Part shown: positions 33,819 through 42,149 of the stretch, one piece after another
Position numbering within the stretch: position 1 is the stretch's first letter
Layout: each line of letters starts with the position of its first letter
Assembly (NCBI GenBank): GCA_964606895.1
Contig: CAZSHX010000005.1
Location: forward strand, 21,375-85,374
Direction: 5' to 3'
Length of the DNA: 64,000 bases
From: CAZSHX01 sp964606895
Lineage (GTDB): Bacteria; Bacteroidota; Ignavibacteria; Kapaibacteriales; UBA2268
The notes under the pieces: generated by a model
The model's input: the letters and a program-made list of their open reading frames with translations, nothing else
The model's database searches: none
Told to the model about the DNA's origin: nothing
Program-made: the position numbers and the translations under genes

Positions 33819-35219
33819 ATGAACAAATTATTTAAACTTTTTGTAATCATTAGCTTTGCATTTTCGATTTTATCGGCGGAGGAGAAAGTTGACGACTGGA
33901 AATTTACAGGTGGTATTCAAATTCGTTCCGAACTCGATGGACGTGACTTCTCTAATCTCACCTATCCCTATTCTTACACAGGTTTAAGAACGAGAATCGC
34001 TGTGGAAAAATCATTGTTCAATCATGTGTCATTCTTTGCTCAGATTCAGGATTCACGTGTTTACGGAGAAGAAACTTCATGGACTGCAAATATGAAAAAT
34101 CTTGATTTGCATCAGGGGTATGTGATGATAAATAATATTTTTGACCAGCCTCTTTATCTAAAAGGCGGTAGATTTGAAATGTCCTACAGTTCAGGCAGAA
34201 TAATCCAGTCCAGCCAATGGTCTTATATTGGCGGGTCCTTTGACGGATTAATTCTCGACTACAAAACTGATGCTTTTTATGTAGATTTATTTGGTTTTAC
34301 AACTGCCAATTCGAAATCGCTTTTGAGTTCCTCAATTCCGGATACAACTCAATATCCTTATCCTTCCAAAAACGATGTCGGGATGAGTGTCTGGGGATTT
34401 TGGGGAAATGCAAAAATTACAAAAGACCAGCAGGTTAATTTATTTACATATTACGAGTTTAATGGAAAAAAAGCTGATGAAATTCATAATGATTTGATGA
34501 GATTTACATCAGGGTTGAACTATGAATTGAAAATCGGTGATTTTTCGGCAAATGTCGAATTCGGATATCAATTCGGAACAGGAAATTATAAAATCGGGAA
34601 AAATCCTGCAAAATATTCTTACTCAATGAAAGCAACATCCGATACAACCTATAAAATTGTCAAGGATTCAACTATTACAGATAAGTACGGGAATCTTGAT
34701 ATCGCTTCCTACATGGCATTTATCGGATTAAAATACAATTTCAGTCCATTGGTAGTATCCGTTAATGCAGACATTATGTCGGGAACAAAATATACAGAAA
34801 AGGAAAAAGTAAACGTATTTTACGGGGATTATGCAAGCAAGCATACATTCTTCGGTTATATGGATTATTTCAGCAATCTTGACAAATCAACCAAGGGCAG
34901 AGGAGTTAATGACTATTTCCTGAGATTGGAATATCTGCCAAAGGAAAGCCCTTTTTCAGCTCAACTTGACGGACACTACTTCCTGACTAACGTACCATAC
35001 CAAATGGCTGATAAATCCGAGAATTCGAATCTTGGTCAGGAAGTTGACCTTGTTTTGAAGTACAAGGCTCTGAAAAACACAACAGTTGAATGGGGCGGCT
35101 CTGTATTTCTTCCGGGTGATGTCAGCAAAGATGTATATTCCTTAAAAAGCGGAACAACTGTTATTAAGAGGGAGGATCCGGCATTTTGGACTTATCTGAT
35201 GCTAAGGGTTTTCATGTAG
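33819..35219 (+). CDS. Outer-membrane beta-barrel, alginate-export-like porin
   Basis: 466 residues with signal peptide (1-20) and alternating amphipathic strands throughout. KFTGGIQIRSELDGR, GLRTRIAVEKSL, FFAQIQDSRVYGEE, LHQGYVMINNIFDQPLYLKGGRFE and SYSSGRIIQSSQWSYIGGSFDGL correspond to the pattern of alginate-export/AlgE-like barrels of Bacteroidota, which may form 16-18-stranded pores. The C-terminal residue pattern (TYLMLRVFM) suits BAM recognition. The substrate is unknown. A strong terminator follows. Confidence 0.8.
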   Translation: MNKLFKLFVIISFAFSILSAEEKVDDWKFTGGIQIRSELDGRDFSNLTYPYSYTGLRTRIAVEKSLFNHVSFFAQIQDSRVYGEETSWTANMKNLDLHQGYVMINNIFDQPLYLKGGRFEMSYSSGRIIQSSQWSYIGGSFDGLILDYKTDAFYVDLFGFTTANSKSLLSSSIPDTTQYPYPSKNDVGMSVWGFWGNAKITKDQQVNLFTYYEFNGKKADEIHNDLMRFTSGLNYELKIGDFSANVEFGYQFGTGNYKIGKNPAKYSYSMKATSDTTYKIVKDSTITDKYGNLDIASYMAFIGLKYNFSPLVVSVNADIMSGTKYTEKEKVNVFYGDYASKHTFFGYMDYFSNLDKSTKGRGVNDYFLRLEYLPKESPFSAQLDGHYFLTNVPYQMADKSENSNLGQEVDLVLKYKALKNTTVEWGGSVFLPGDVSKDVYSLKSGTTVIKREDPAFWTYLMLRVFM

Positions 35220-35240
35220 AATGTATTTACTGATTTAAAA

Positions 35241-35281
35241 AAACTCATCCGTCTCTTCAATTGCCGGATGAGTTTTTTTAT
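35241..35281 (+). terminator. Intrinsic terminator after the barrel gene
   Basis: AAACTCATCCG (35241-35251) pairs perfectly over 11 bp with CGGATGAGTTT (35265-35275), then a T-run. Confidence 0.85.
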
Positions 35282-35357
35282 TTTGCAAATTACTGTAAAT
35301 ACTTTCCATTTCTTTCCGTCATACAGTATTGTTTAACAACTATATTCTAAGGAAATC

Positions 35358-35789
35358 ATGAAAAAGATATTAGCTTTTCTTTTTGCGGCTACATTGATGG
35401 CAGGATTGTTTACATCTTGCTCGAAAGACACCACGACTAATAACCCTACTCCGGTAATTAATCTTACAGGACATTGGATTGGTTCTCAAAGTTACATGGG
35501 AGTATTAACCGTAAAGTTAGACTTGAATCTAACTGATGTTGCCGGTGTATTGGGCGGAACCGGTAAAGTTACATATACTCCAGTTTTGGGCTCACCATCT
35601 GATATAGATATTCCTATCATAGTAGGTACTTTTAAAAATCCAGATGTCAATCTGACATTAGCAGTAATTTCATATTCGGGTAAGCTTTCTTCAGACCAAA
35701 AGCAAATTGTCGGGAATACTACTATTCCTGCAAATACATATACAGGCAATGTTCCTATTACAGTAGCTATAACCTTAATTAAACAATAA
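35358..35789 (+). CDS. Small lipoprotein, lipocalin-like beta protein
   Basis: 143 residues. Lipobox LFTSCSKDTTTN (Cys 21), then one beta-rich domain with NLTGHWIGSQSYMG, KLDLNLTDVAGVLGGTGKV and YSGKLSSDQKQIVG, similar to small lipocalin-like Bacteroidota lipoproteins. Precise function unknown; likely inner or outer membrane-anchored. Confidence 0.75.
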   Translation: MKKILAFLFAATLMAGLFTSCSKDTTTNNPTPVINLTGHWIGSQSYMGVLTVKLDLNLTDVAGVLGGTGKVTYTPVLGSPSDIDIPIIVGTFKNPDVNLTLAVISYSGKLSSDQKQIVGNTTIPANTYTGNVPITVAITLIKQ

Positions 35790-35815
35790 ATCGTAAAATA
35801 ATTGTTCGGAAAAAT

Positions 35816-36220
35816 ATGTTAAAAGCTATCAATCATATTGGTATTGCTGTCAAAAATCTTGACGACAGCATACCGGTTTTTCAATCTATTTTTCAGTTTA
35901 AAGATGTACACCGTGAGATTGTTGAGGCTCAAAAAGTTCAGGTTGCTTCTTTCAAAGTTGGTGATGTTCTGATTGAACTTACTGCACCGACTGATGCTGA
36001 ATCACCCATTGCCAAGTTCCTCGAAAAAAAAGGCGAGGGCATTCATCACATAGCTTTTGAGTCTTCGGATGTTACTTCTGAACTGAAAAGCCTGAGTGAA
36101 AATGGTGTGAAACTTATAAATGAAACTCCGGTTCCCGGAGCTCATGAAATGCTGATTGCCTTTCTGCACCCAAAATCAACAAATGGTGTGCTGATGGAAA
36201 TTTGTCAACCAAAACATTAA
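35816..36220 (+). CDS. mce: Methylmalonyl-CoA epimerase
   Basis: 134 residues with the vicinal oxygen chelate fold. LKAINHIGIAVKNLDDSI opens the domain, with the first metal His; GEGIHHIAFESSDV gives the second His pair, and NGVLMEICQP carries the C-terminal Glu ligand. The enzyme interconverts (R)- and (S)-methylmalonyl-CoA in propionate metabolism. No mutase genes are in the window. Confidence 0.93.
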   Translation: MLKAINHIGIAVKNLDDSIPVFQSIFQFKDVHREIVEAQKVQVASFKVGDVLIELTAPTDAESPIAKFLEKKGEGIHHIAFESSDVTSELKSLSENGVKLINETPVPGAHEMLIAFLHPKSTNGVLMEICQPKH

Positions 36221-36241
36221 TTTTTTATATATTGGAGGAAT

Positions 36242-36868
36242 ATGCCCCGGCTTATTTTATTAAGACATGGTGAGTCTGAATGGAATCTTCAGAATAAATT
36301 CACCGGTTGGGTGGATGTTGATTTATCGCATCGTGGTGTTCACGAAGCGGTAAATGCAGGAAAGTTATTAAAACATTATAAAATAGATTATCTTTTTACT
36401 TCCGAGCTGAAAAGAGCCATAAGAACCGCAGAGCTTGCTTTTGCCGAAATGGGTTTGGTTAATGTGCCAACCGAAAGAAACCAGGCTTTGAACGAAAGGC
36501 ATTATGGCGATTTGCAGGGGCTTAACAAAGCCGAAACCGGCGAAAAGTTTGGTCAGGAACAGCTTAAAATTTGGAGGAGAAGTTACGACATTGCCCCTCC
36601 AAATGGCGAATCACTCAAGGATACAAAAGATAGAGTTATGCCCTACTATTTTGATAATATTTTACCAAAGCTGAAAGAGGGTAAAAATGTTTTCATAACT
36701 GCTCACGGAAACTCTCTGAGGTCATTGGTGATGTACCTTGATAATCTCAGCAAAGAGGAAGTGCTTGAATTGAATATTCCTACCGGAATACCGCTTATCT
36801 ATAACTTAGATGATAATTGCAACGTAATTGACAGTTTTTATTTGAACCCGGAAGAATCAGATGTTTAA
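36242..36868 (+). CDS. gpmA: 2,3-bisphosphoglycerate-dependent phosphoglycerate mutase
   Basis: 208 residues. LILLRHGESEWNLQNKFTGWVDVDLS contains the phospho-His motif RHG; TSELKRAIRTAELA, NERHYGDLQGLNKAE and VFITAHGNSLRSLV (second catalytic His) match the dPGM family. It interconverts 3- and 2-phosphoglycerate in glycolysis/gluconeogenesis. The gene overlaps the following TldD-like gene by 8 bases. Confidence 0.96.
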   Translation: MPRLILLRHGESEWNLQNKFTGWVDVDLSHRGVHEAVNAGKLLKHYKIDYLFTSELKRAIRTAELAFAEMGLVNVPTERNQALNERHYGDLQGLNKAETGEKFGQEQLKIWRRSYDIAPPNGESLKDTKDRVMPYYFDNILPKLKEGKNVFITAHGNSLRSLVMYLDNLSKEEVLELNIPTGIPLIYNLDDNCNVIDSFYLNPEESDV

Positions 36869-38531
36869 AAAAATAAATTTTCTAATATTGGCTTTGTTTT
36901 TAGTCTTTGCCTCGCATGGCTATGGGCAGGAGTCAATCGTACTCACTGCCGCTAAAAAAGAGCTTAACCGTTCGATGCAGGAGCTAGGGAAACAATCCAA
37001 AGCTCCTTATTTTATTTCTTACAATATTACCGATACAAGAAGTATCAGATTTGTCGCTTCTTTCGGTAAAATTGAAACCGACAGAACGAACAACGACAGA
37101 ATTTTGGATATTGACCTGCGTGTTGGTGATTACAATTTCGACAACTCGCATATCATTCGCGGCGGTGGTTTTAACTTTGGTTCGGGTAGAAGTTCAGTTG
37201 ATTTACCATTAGAAGATGATGAAACTGCTTTGCGTTCGGCAATATGGTACGGAACTGACCGCAATTATAAAAAAGCAATCGAAGTCTATGACAAAGCAAA
37301 GACAAACAAAGCTGTTAAAGTACAGGAAGAAGATTCATCTGCCGATTTTTCCAGAGAAACTCCTTCCAAATATATCGGTCCAAAAGTCACTTTGAACGTT
37401 AACAAAGAATATTGGAAAGAAAGACTTCGCAGATTGTCCTCCATTTTCATTAATGAAAAATGGCTTTATGACGGCAATGTTTCATTTGAATCCGAATTGC
37501 TTACAAAGTATTTTGTCAGCACCGAGGGTTCGGAGCTTGCGTGGACAGAACCGACTGTACGCATGTTTATATCCGCTAAAACCAAAGCAGACGACGGAAT
37601 GAACCTGCCTTTGTATAAAAGCTATTTCGCTTATACTCCCGATAGTCTTCCGAGTGAAGAACAAATGGCATCGGATGTAAGGAAAATGATTCAAACGCTT
37701 AAAGAACTTCGCACTTCACCGCTTATGACAACATTTTCGGGTCCTGCAATTCTTTCAGGTGAAGCATCGGGTGTGTTTTTCCATGAGATTTTCGGGCATA
37801 GAGTCGAAGGACATCGCCAGAAAGACCCGAACTCAAGCCAGACTTTAAAAAATTATATCGGAAAAAAATTACTTCCTAATTTTATTGATGTAATTTTCGA
37901 CCCGACTATTCGCGAACTTCGGGGCAGACAGATTTCAGGGTTCTACAAATATGACGACCAGGGTGTTCTTGCTCAAAAGGTAACTACCGTAAAAGATGGC
38001 ATTTTCAGTGATTTTCTCATGTCCCGTTCCCCTATCGAGAATTTTTCGAAATCAAACGGACACGGTAGAAAGCAACCCGGATACAAAGCTGTTTCCAGAC
38101 AGTCAAATTTATTGGTTGTATCTAATGAAACAATGCCCGTAGAAGATTTGAAGAATCTGCTCAGAGAAGAATGTAAAAAGCAGAACAAGGAATACGGTCT
38201 TTATTTTGAAACTGTTCAGGGCGGATTTACTTTCACGAACAGGACTATCCCAAATGCTTTCAATGTTCAGCCTTTGGTGGTTTATAAAATATTTGCCGAC
38301 GGAAAACCTGACGAACTCGTTAGAGGTGTTGACCTTATTGGTACACCCTTGACTACATTTTCTAATGTAATAGCCGCAGGTGATGATTTAGGTATTTTTA
38401 ACGGTGTTTGCGGAGCAGAATCAGGCGGAGTTCCCGTTTCGGCAAGCTCACCTTCTTTACTTGTTTCATTGATTGAAGTACAGAAAAAGCAAAAATCACA
38501 GGCAAAACCGCCAATTCTTGACGCACCATAA
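36861..38531 (+). CDS. Exported TldD-like metallopeptidase
   Basis: 556 residues. It belongs to the TldD/PmbA family, whose TldD subunit is a zinc protease. The active-site motif HEIFGHRVEGHRQ (residues about 311-323) is intact and followed by an ISGFYKYDDQGVLAQKVTTVKDG segment and LMSRSPIENF... NGHGRKQPG, both family landmarks. Unlike classical cytosolic TldD, the N-terminus is a signal peptide (MFKKINFLILALFLVFASHG), so it should be exported. The tail is the glycine-rich GVCGAESGGVPVSASSPSLL. It forms a cluster with a membrane protein and a TldE-like partner. Confidence 0.88.
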   Translation: MFKKINFLILALFLVFASHGYGQESIVLTAAKKELNRSMQELGKQSKAPYFISYNITDTRSIRFVASFGKIETDRTNNDRILDIDLRVGDYNFDNSHIIRGGGFNFGSGRSSVDLPLEDDETALRSAIWYGTDRNYKKAIEVYDKAKTNKAVKVQEEDSSADFSRETPSKYIGPKVTLNVNKEYWKERLRRLSSIFINEKWLYDGNVSFESELLTKYFVSTEGSELAWTEPTVRMFISAKTKADDGMNLPLYKSYFAYTPDSLPSEEQMASDVRKMIQTLKELRTSPLMTTFSGPAILSGEASGVFFHEIFGHRVEGHRQKDPNSSQTLKNYIGKKLLPNFIDVIFDPTIRELRGRQISGFYKYDDQGVLAQKVTTVKDGIFSDFLMSRSPIENFSKSNGHGRKQPGYKAVSRQSNLLVVSNETMPVEDLKNLLREECKKQNKEYGLYFETVQGGFTFTNRTIPNAFNVQPLVVYKIFADGKPDELVRGVDLIGTPLTTFSNVIAAGDDLGIFNGVCGAESGGVPVSASSPSLLVSLIEVQKKQKSQAKPPILDAP

Positions 38532-38547
38532 ATTTTGGGGTAAACAA

Positions 38548-39072
38548 ATGGAACTAATCTTTGAGGAAAAACAAAAAATTCGGCAGAAATGGCTGATTGG
38601 TATTGTATTCTTTTCTTCATTTGTAATGATTGCAGTTTTCGGCTATGGAATTTACCAACAGATTATTCTTGGTATTCCTTTTGGCAATAAACCTGCTTCA
38701 GATACTTTTTTGCTGTTAGTCGGCGGATTAATTCTGCTTGTTTCGGTCGGTATTCCTGTATTATTACTGAAAGCCGTACTCGAAACAAAAATTTACGACG
38801 ACGGCATTTACTTCCGTTATGTTCCGTTTATCATGAAATACAGAAAAATTAACATGCTTTCCGTTCAAAGCTACGAAATTAAAAAGTACCGTCCCATACG
38901 AGATTTTGGCGGCTGGGGAATTCGTTTCAGTTTCAAGGGAAAGAATATTGTTTATAATGTTAGCGGCGATATGGGTTTGGAATTGGTTTTGCAAACAGGA
39001 AAAATTATTATTCTGGGTACACAGAAACCCGATGAAATCGGCAATGCCTTGCGTAAGGCATTAGGCAGGTAG
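38548..39072 (+). CDS. Membrane protein, DUF6141-like
   Basis: 174 residues from ATG 38548 (the frame extends to 38473, but the longer start would overlap tldD-like coding by 59 bases). Two TM segments (about 18-40 and 50-75), then a PH-like soluble domain: ETKIYDDGIYFRYVPFIMKYRKI, YEIKKYRPIRDFGGWGIRF, IILGTQKPDEIGNALRKAL. Small two-TM-plus-PH proteins of this type are uncharacterised. It lies between tldD-like and tldE-like genes, suggesting a link to that pair. Confidence 0.75.
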   Translation: MELIFEEKQKIRQKWLIGIVFFSSFVMIAVFGYGIYQQIILGIPFGNKPASDTFLLLVGGLILLVSVGIPVLLLKAVLETKIYDDGIYFRYVPFIMKYRKINMLSVQSYEIKKYRPIRDFGGWGIRFSFKGKNIVYNVSGDMGLELVLQTGKIIILGTQKPDEIGNALRKALGR

Positions 39073-39110
39073 TATAAATTAATCAGAAATTTTATTTATA
39101 AGGAATATAG

Positions 39111-40871
39111 ATGTTTAAATTGAAGCAATTGGCAACCGGAACTTTGTTGTTTCTTCTTTCGTTCGGGTTTGCATTTTCCAACGAGCAGATTCTTAAGGCA
39201 ATGCGGGACGAAATTTCGCGTTCTTTGGACAAACTTCAGGTTCAGGGCTTGAAAAAACCTTATTATATCGAATACAAACTCACTATCAGAAATTCTTATT
39301 CATTAAAATCCATTCTCGGCACTTTGAATGAAAGCAATAATGTTAAGAATTCAAGTCTTTCAGTTGGCGTTCGTGTCGGGGATTATAAATCGGACAACTC
39401 AAATTTCTTCGATTTCGGATTTAGTTTGTTCGGTAGCGGCGACGACGAAGAAAGTTTCAAAAACAGGAACATTCCTATCGAACTTGATTATCCGACTCTC
39501 CGCAGGGAACTCTGGCTTGCAACCGATGCCGCTTACAAGCAGGTTTCTGAAATATTTGCAAAAAAAGAAGCCACAATGAAGAACCGTATTGTCAAAGATA
39601 CAACTAATGATTTTCTTCAGCTTAAACCTGAAAAATATGCAGATACTGCCGTTATTCCCTCATTCGACCTTGCTAAATACGAGAATCTGAGCAAAACTTT
39701 ATCCTCTGTTTTCAATGATTATCCAAAAATAAATATTTCTTCGGTCGGGATTGAATATCTTCCGGGAACTGTTTATTATGTGAACAGCGAAGGTCGTGAA
39801 TATATTAAAAATGAATTTTATGTAGGTTTGGAAGTCGTTGCCGCAACTCAGGCAGACGACGGTATGCCTCTGACCGATTTTTATACAGCATTTGCAAAAA
39901 CTCCAACGGATTTGCCTTCCGATGATTCATTGAAACACGCCGTCAAAGATGTTGCCGAAAAGCTTACTGCTCTGAAATCCGCAACAGTTATGGACGAACC
40001 GTATTCTGGTCCGATTCTTTTCGAAGGACAAGCCGCCGCTGAGATTTTTGCTCAGGTTTTTGCTCCTAATCTTGTTACCCAAAGGGAACCAATGACGGAG
40101 CAGGGCGTTCAGGAAAATGACAGGTTCACTGCATTTCAGTCCAAAATCGGCGGAAGGGTTTTGCCCGAATTTCTTACTGTGAACGCCATTCCTACAAAGC
40201 TGAATTTTGAGAAAACACCTTTGCTTGGTCAGAACACTATTGACGACGAGGGAGTCCTCTCCGAAGATGTTCTGCTCATCAAAGACGGTTATCTGAAAAA
40301 TCTTCTTTCTTCACGCGTTCCAACCAAACGCGTCAGAAAATCCAACGGTCATCAGATTGGCGGAGCCGCGATGCTCAGCACTTTGGAACTTACTTCCACA
40401 AAAGACCGTGCAAAAACAAATAAAGAGCTTACCAAGAAGATGCTCGACCTTTGCAAGGACAGGGAACTTCCTTTCGGAATCGTCGTCAGAAAAGCGATGA
40501 ATCAGAATATTATGTTCACAACCCTGTTTCGCCTCACTTCCGGTGATTTCCCAATGACGCAGATGCAGGCTAAGGTTCCGCTTATTGAGGTTTACAAAGT
40601 GTTCCCCGACGGCAAAGAAGTTTTGGTTCGCGGTTGCGAAGCCAGAGGCGTTACCCAGCAATCTTTCAAGGACATTTTGAATGTCGGCAGTAAAAGTTTT
40701 GCCATGAATTATCTCGCTCCTTCTGTTTCCTCGCCATTTGTTACGGGCGGCAGTCAGTACATCGGTTCAACCGTAATCGTTCCAGCTCTGCTTTTCGAGG
40801 ACGGCGAAATACGCACCGTCGAATCCGATTTTCCTAAGCCTCCGCTTATGTCGAATCCGATTGGCAAATAA
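39111..40871 (+). CDS. Exported TldE/PmbA-like protein lacking the zinc motif
   Basis: 586 residues, homologous along its length to the TldD-like gene upstream (DEISRSLDKLQVQGLKKPYYIEYKLT; VGVRVGDYKSDNSNFFDFGF). Where the TldD-like protein has HEIFGH, this one has QAAAEIFAQVFAP, so the catalytic site is lost, as in TldE (PmbA) of E. coli. Signal peptide present (residues about 1-23). By analogy it would be the non-catalytic partner of a heterodimer, here in the periplasm. Followed by a strong terminator. Confidence 0.88.
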   Translation: MFKLKQLATGTLLFLLSFGFAFSNEQILKAMRDEISRSLDKLQVQGLKKPYYIEYKLTIRNSYSLKSILGTLNESNNVKNSSLSVGVRVGDYKSDNSNFFDFGFSLFGSGDDEESFKNRNIPIELDYPTLRRELWLATDAAYKQVSEIFAKKEATMKNRIVKDTTNDFLQLKPEKYADTAVIPSFDLAKYENLSKTLSSVFNDYPKINISSVGIEYLPGTVYYVNSEGREYIKNEFYVGLEVVAATQADDGMPLTDFYTAFAKTPTDLPSDDSLKHAVKDVAEKLTALKSATVMDEPYSGPILFEGQAAAEIFAQVFAPNLVTQREPMTEQGVQENDRFTAFQSKIGGRVLPEFLTVNAIPTKLNFEKTPLLGQNTIDDEGVLSEDVLLIKDGYLKNLLSSRVPTKRVRKSNGHQIGGAAMLSTLELTSTKDRAKTNKELTKKMLDLCKDRELPFGIVVRKAMNQNIMFTTLFRLTSGDFPMTQMQAKVPLIEVYKVFPDGKEVLVRGCEARGVTQQSFKDILNVGSKSFAMNYLAPSVSSPFVTGGSQYIGSTVIVPALLFEDGEIRTVESDFPKPPLMSNPIGK

Positions 40872-40880
40872 ATTTATCAA

Positions 40881-40914
40881 AAAGGCTGTCCTGATTTCAA
40901 GACAGCCTTTTTTG
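40881..40914 (+). terminator. Intrinsic terminator of the tldD/tldE-like cluster
   Basis: AAAGGCTGTC (40881-40890) pairs with GACAGCCTTT (40901-40910), followed by Ts. Confidence 0.85.
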
Positions 40915-40920
40915 ATTTCT

Positions 40921-41057
40921 CTTGTTCCCATGCTCCTGCTTGGGAATGTTCTTTTTATTTCCTCTTGTTTCTAAACCCAAATACCTTTCGGTTACGAAGC
41001 GGGAGCTTCGTAACCAGCTGAATCTCTCGTTCCTAAGCTCCCGCTTGGGAACACCTT
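40921..41057. repeat. Cluster of GTTCCC/GGGAAC inverted repeats
   Basis: Three imperfect palindromes: TTCCCATGCTCCTGCTTGGGAA at the start, TTACGAAGC...GCTTCGTAA in the middle (40992-41014), and TTCCTAAGCTCCCGCTTGGGAA near the end. This is a dispersed intergenic repeat type. There is no coding content. Confidence 0.6.
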
Positions 41058-41081
41058 CATCTTTCACCCCTCTTCAGCACT

Positions 41082-41738
41082 TCACGCAGGACTTCCAAAT
41101 ATGATATAATCATTATAATACGCCTCATTAACCCCAGACCAAATGACTTTTCCCGTTTCGCAGTAACTCATTAACATTCCATAAAGTTCCAATGCCTTTT
41201 CCGCCCGCAGTTTCGTTGCCTCATCCCTCGAAACAATTGATTTCCGAATAGAAAATATTGCCTCCCCGAATTGAACTGTTTTAGTTTCGAGTAAATCTAT
41301 CATTTCCGGGGTCAAACCAAAGCCGAGAAGTTCCGCCGCATAAGTTTCTGCGGAAAGTTTTAGCAACCGTCCGGAAAAATATAACTCGGAATCGCTCAAT
41401 TTCCATAATTCCTTGATATAAAACAAAGAAAATTTAGAATTATCAGTTCCGAATGCCAAGCGTGCCCTTTCAATTATGCTACGGAGCAACGTTTTCAGCT
41501 CATCGGCGAGCTTGTTTTTCGTGTCGGTGGCATCCAACTTTACCGACTCAAACATAATATCAGAAGGGAAATCAATAAATTCTCTATGTTTGCTTTTGAA
41601 ATTATTAATAACAGCGGCATCAATTCCGTACGAGATAAATTCCGCCAAATCCCTTGTCATAAAAGAGCTGATAAAATCGCATGTAGCAATCAATTCAGCA
41701 TAAGACATGTGAATAGTTTTCGATGCATCATTAGCCAT
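41082..41738 (-). CDS. Hypothetical helical protein
   Basis: 218 residues from ATG 41738 (MANDASKTIHMSY); ATG two codons upstream (41744) is also possible. It is almost all helix with no signal peptide and no TM segments: CDFISSFMTRDLAEFISYGIDAAVI, HREFIDFPSDIMFESVKLDATDTKNKLADELK, LFYIKELWKLSDSEL. I do not recognise a family. It stands alone beside repeats. Confidence 0.72.
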   Translation of the reverse strand: MANDASKTIHMSYAELIATCDFISSFMTRDLAEFISYGIDAAVINNFKSKHREFIDFPSDIMFESVKLDATDTKNKLADELKTLLRSIIERARLAFGTDNSKFSLFYIKELWKLSDSELYFSGRLLKLSAETYAAELLGFGLTPEMIDLLETKTVQFGEAIFSIRKSIVSRDEATKLRAEKALELYGMLMSYCETGKVIWSGVNEAYYNDYIIFGSPA

Positions 41739-41836
41739 AAGCAAATCTCTCTAATATATATTTAAAAAACATTTAATATCAAACTCAGATGAGCTACATC
41801 TTCATATTTAAGTCCTGCTTGTCATCAAGGAACTTA

Positions 41837-42003
41837 TGCAGGTGAACAAATCTTTCATGCGTATAATAATATTTATTATGCGGGTTAATATTTTTATCGT
41901 GCGGGTTAACAATTCCATCATGCGGGTGGTCATTTCCATATAGAAAAACTCACCTGCATAAGCAATTTAATTACCCGCATAAAGAAAATATTCACCCTCA
42001 TGC
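41837..42003. repeat. Palindromic array of 21-bp units
   Basis: Five direct units start at 41837, 41858, 41879, 41900 and 41921, each beginning TGC(G/A) and mostly TGCGGGT, with an AT-rich remainder; period is exactly 21 bp. Three inverted units (ACCTGCA at 41952, ACCCGCA at 41973, ACCCTCA at 41994) also have 21-bp period. The direct part is an open 35-codon frame of heptads (MRVNIFI-like), ending at TAG 41941-41943; the inverted part gives a similar frame on the other strand. Lies between the unknown gene and the FISUMP paralogue 3 flank. Confidence 0.75.
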
Positions 42004-42005
42004 AA

Positions 42006-42149
42006 AATCACACAATAATTAAGTCGGAAACGATAAGAATTTATTTTGAAATGTAAAATGCGGCAAGATATTTATAAAACAAAAGTCCTGCATCGTTCAG
42101 ACGCAGGACTTCAATAATCAAATCTATGAAAGATTCAAACAGTCATTTA
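42006..42149 (-). repeat. Conserved 3' flank of FISUMP paralogue 3
   Basis: Homologous to 28687-28830 in the opposite orientation. Includes the stop codon region and the hairpin at 42083-42111. Confidence 0.75.
42083..42111 (-). terminator. Hairpin terminator of FISUMP paralogue 3
   Basis: Perfect 9-bp stem AAGTCCTGC/GCAGGACTT, then TTGTTTT on the minus strand, identical to the hairpin after paralogue 2. Confidence 0.75.

Noticed and set aside
41837..42003. CRISPR array
   Set aside because: The period is 21 bp with no unique spacers of 25-40 bp, some units are inverted, and there are no cas genes.
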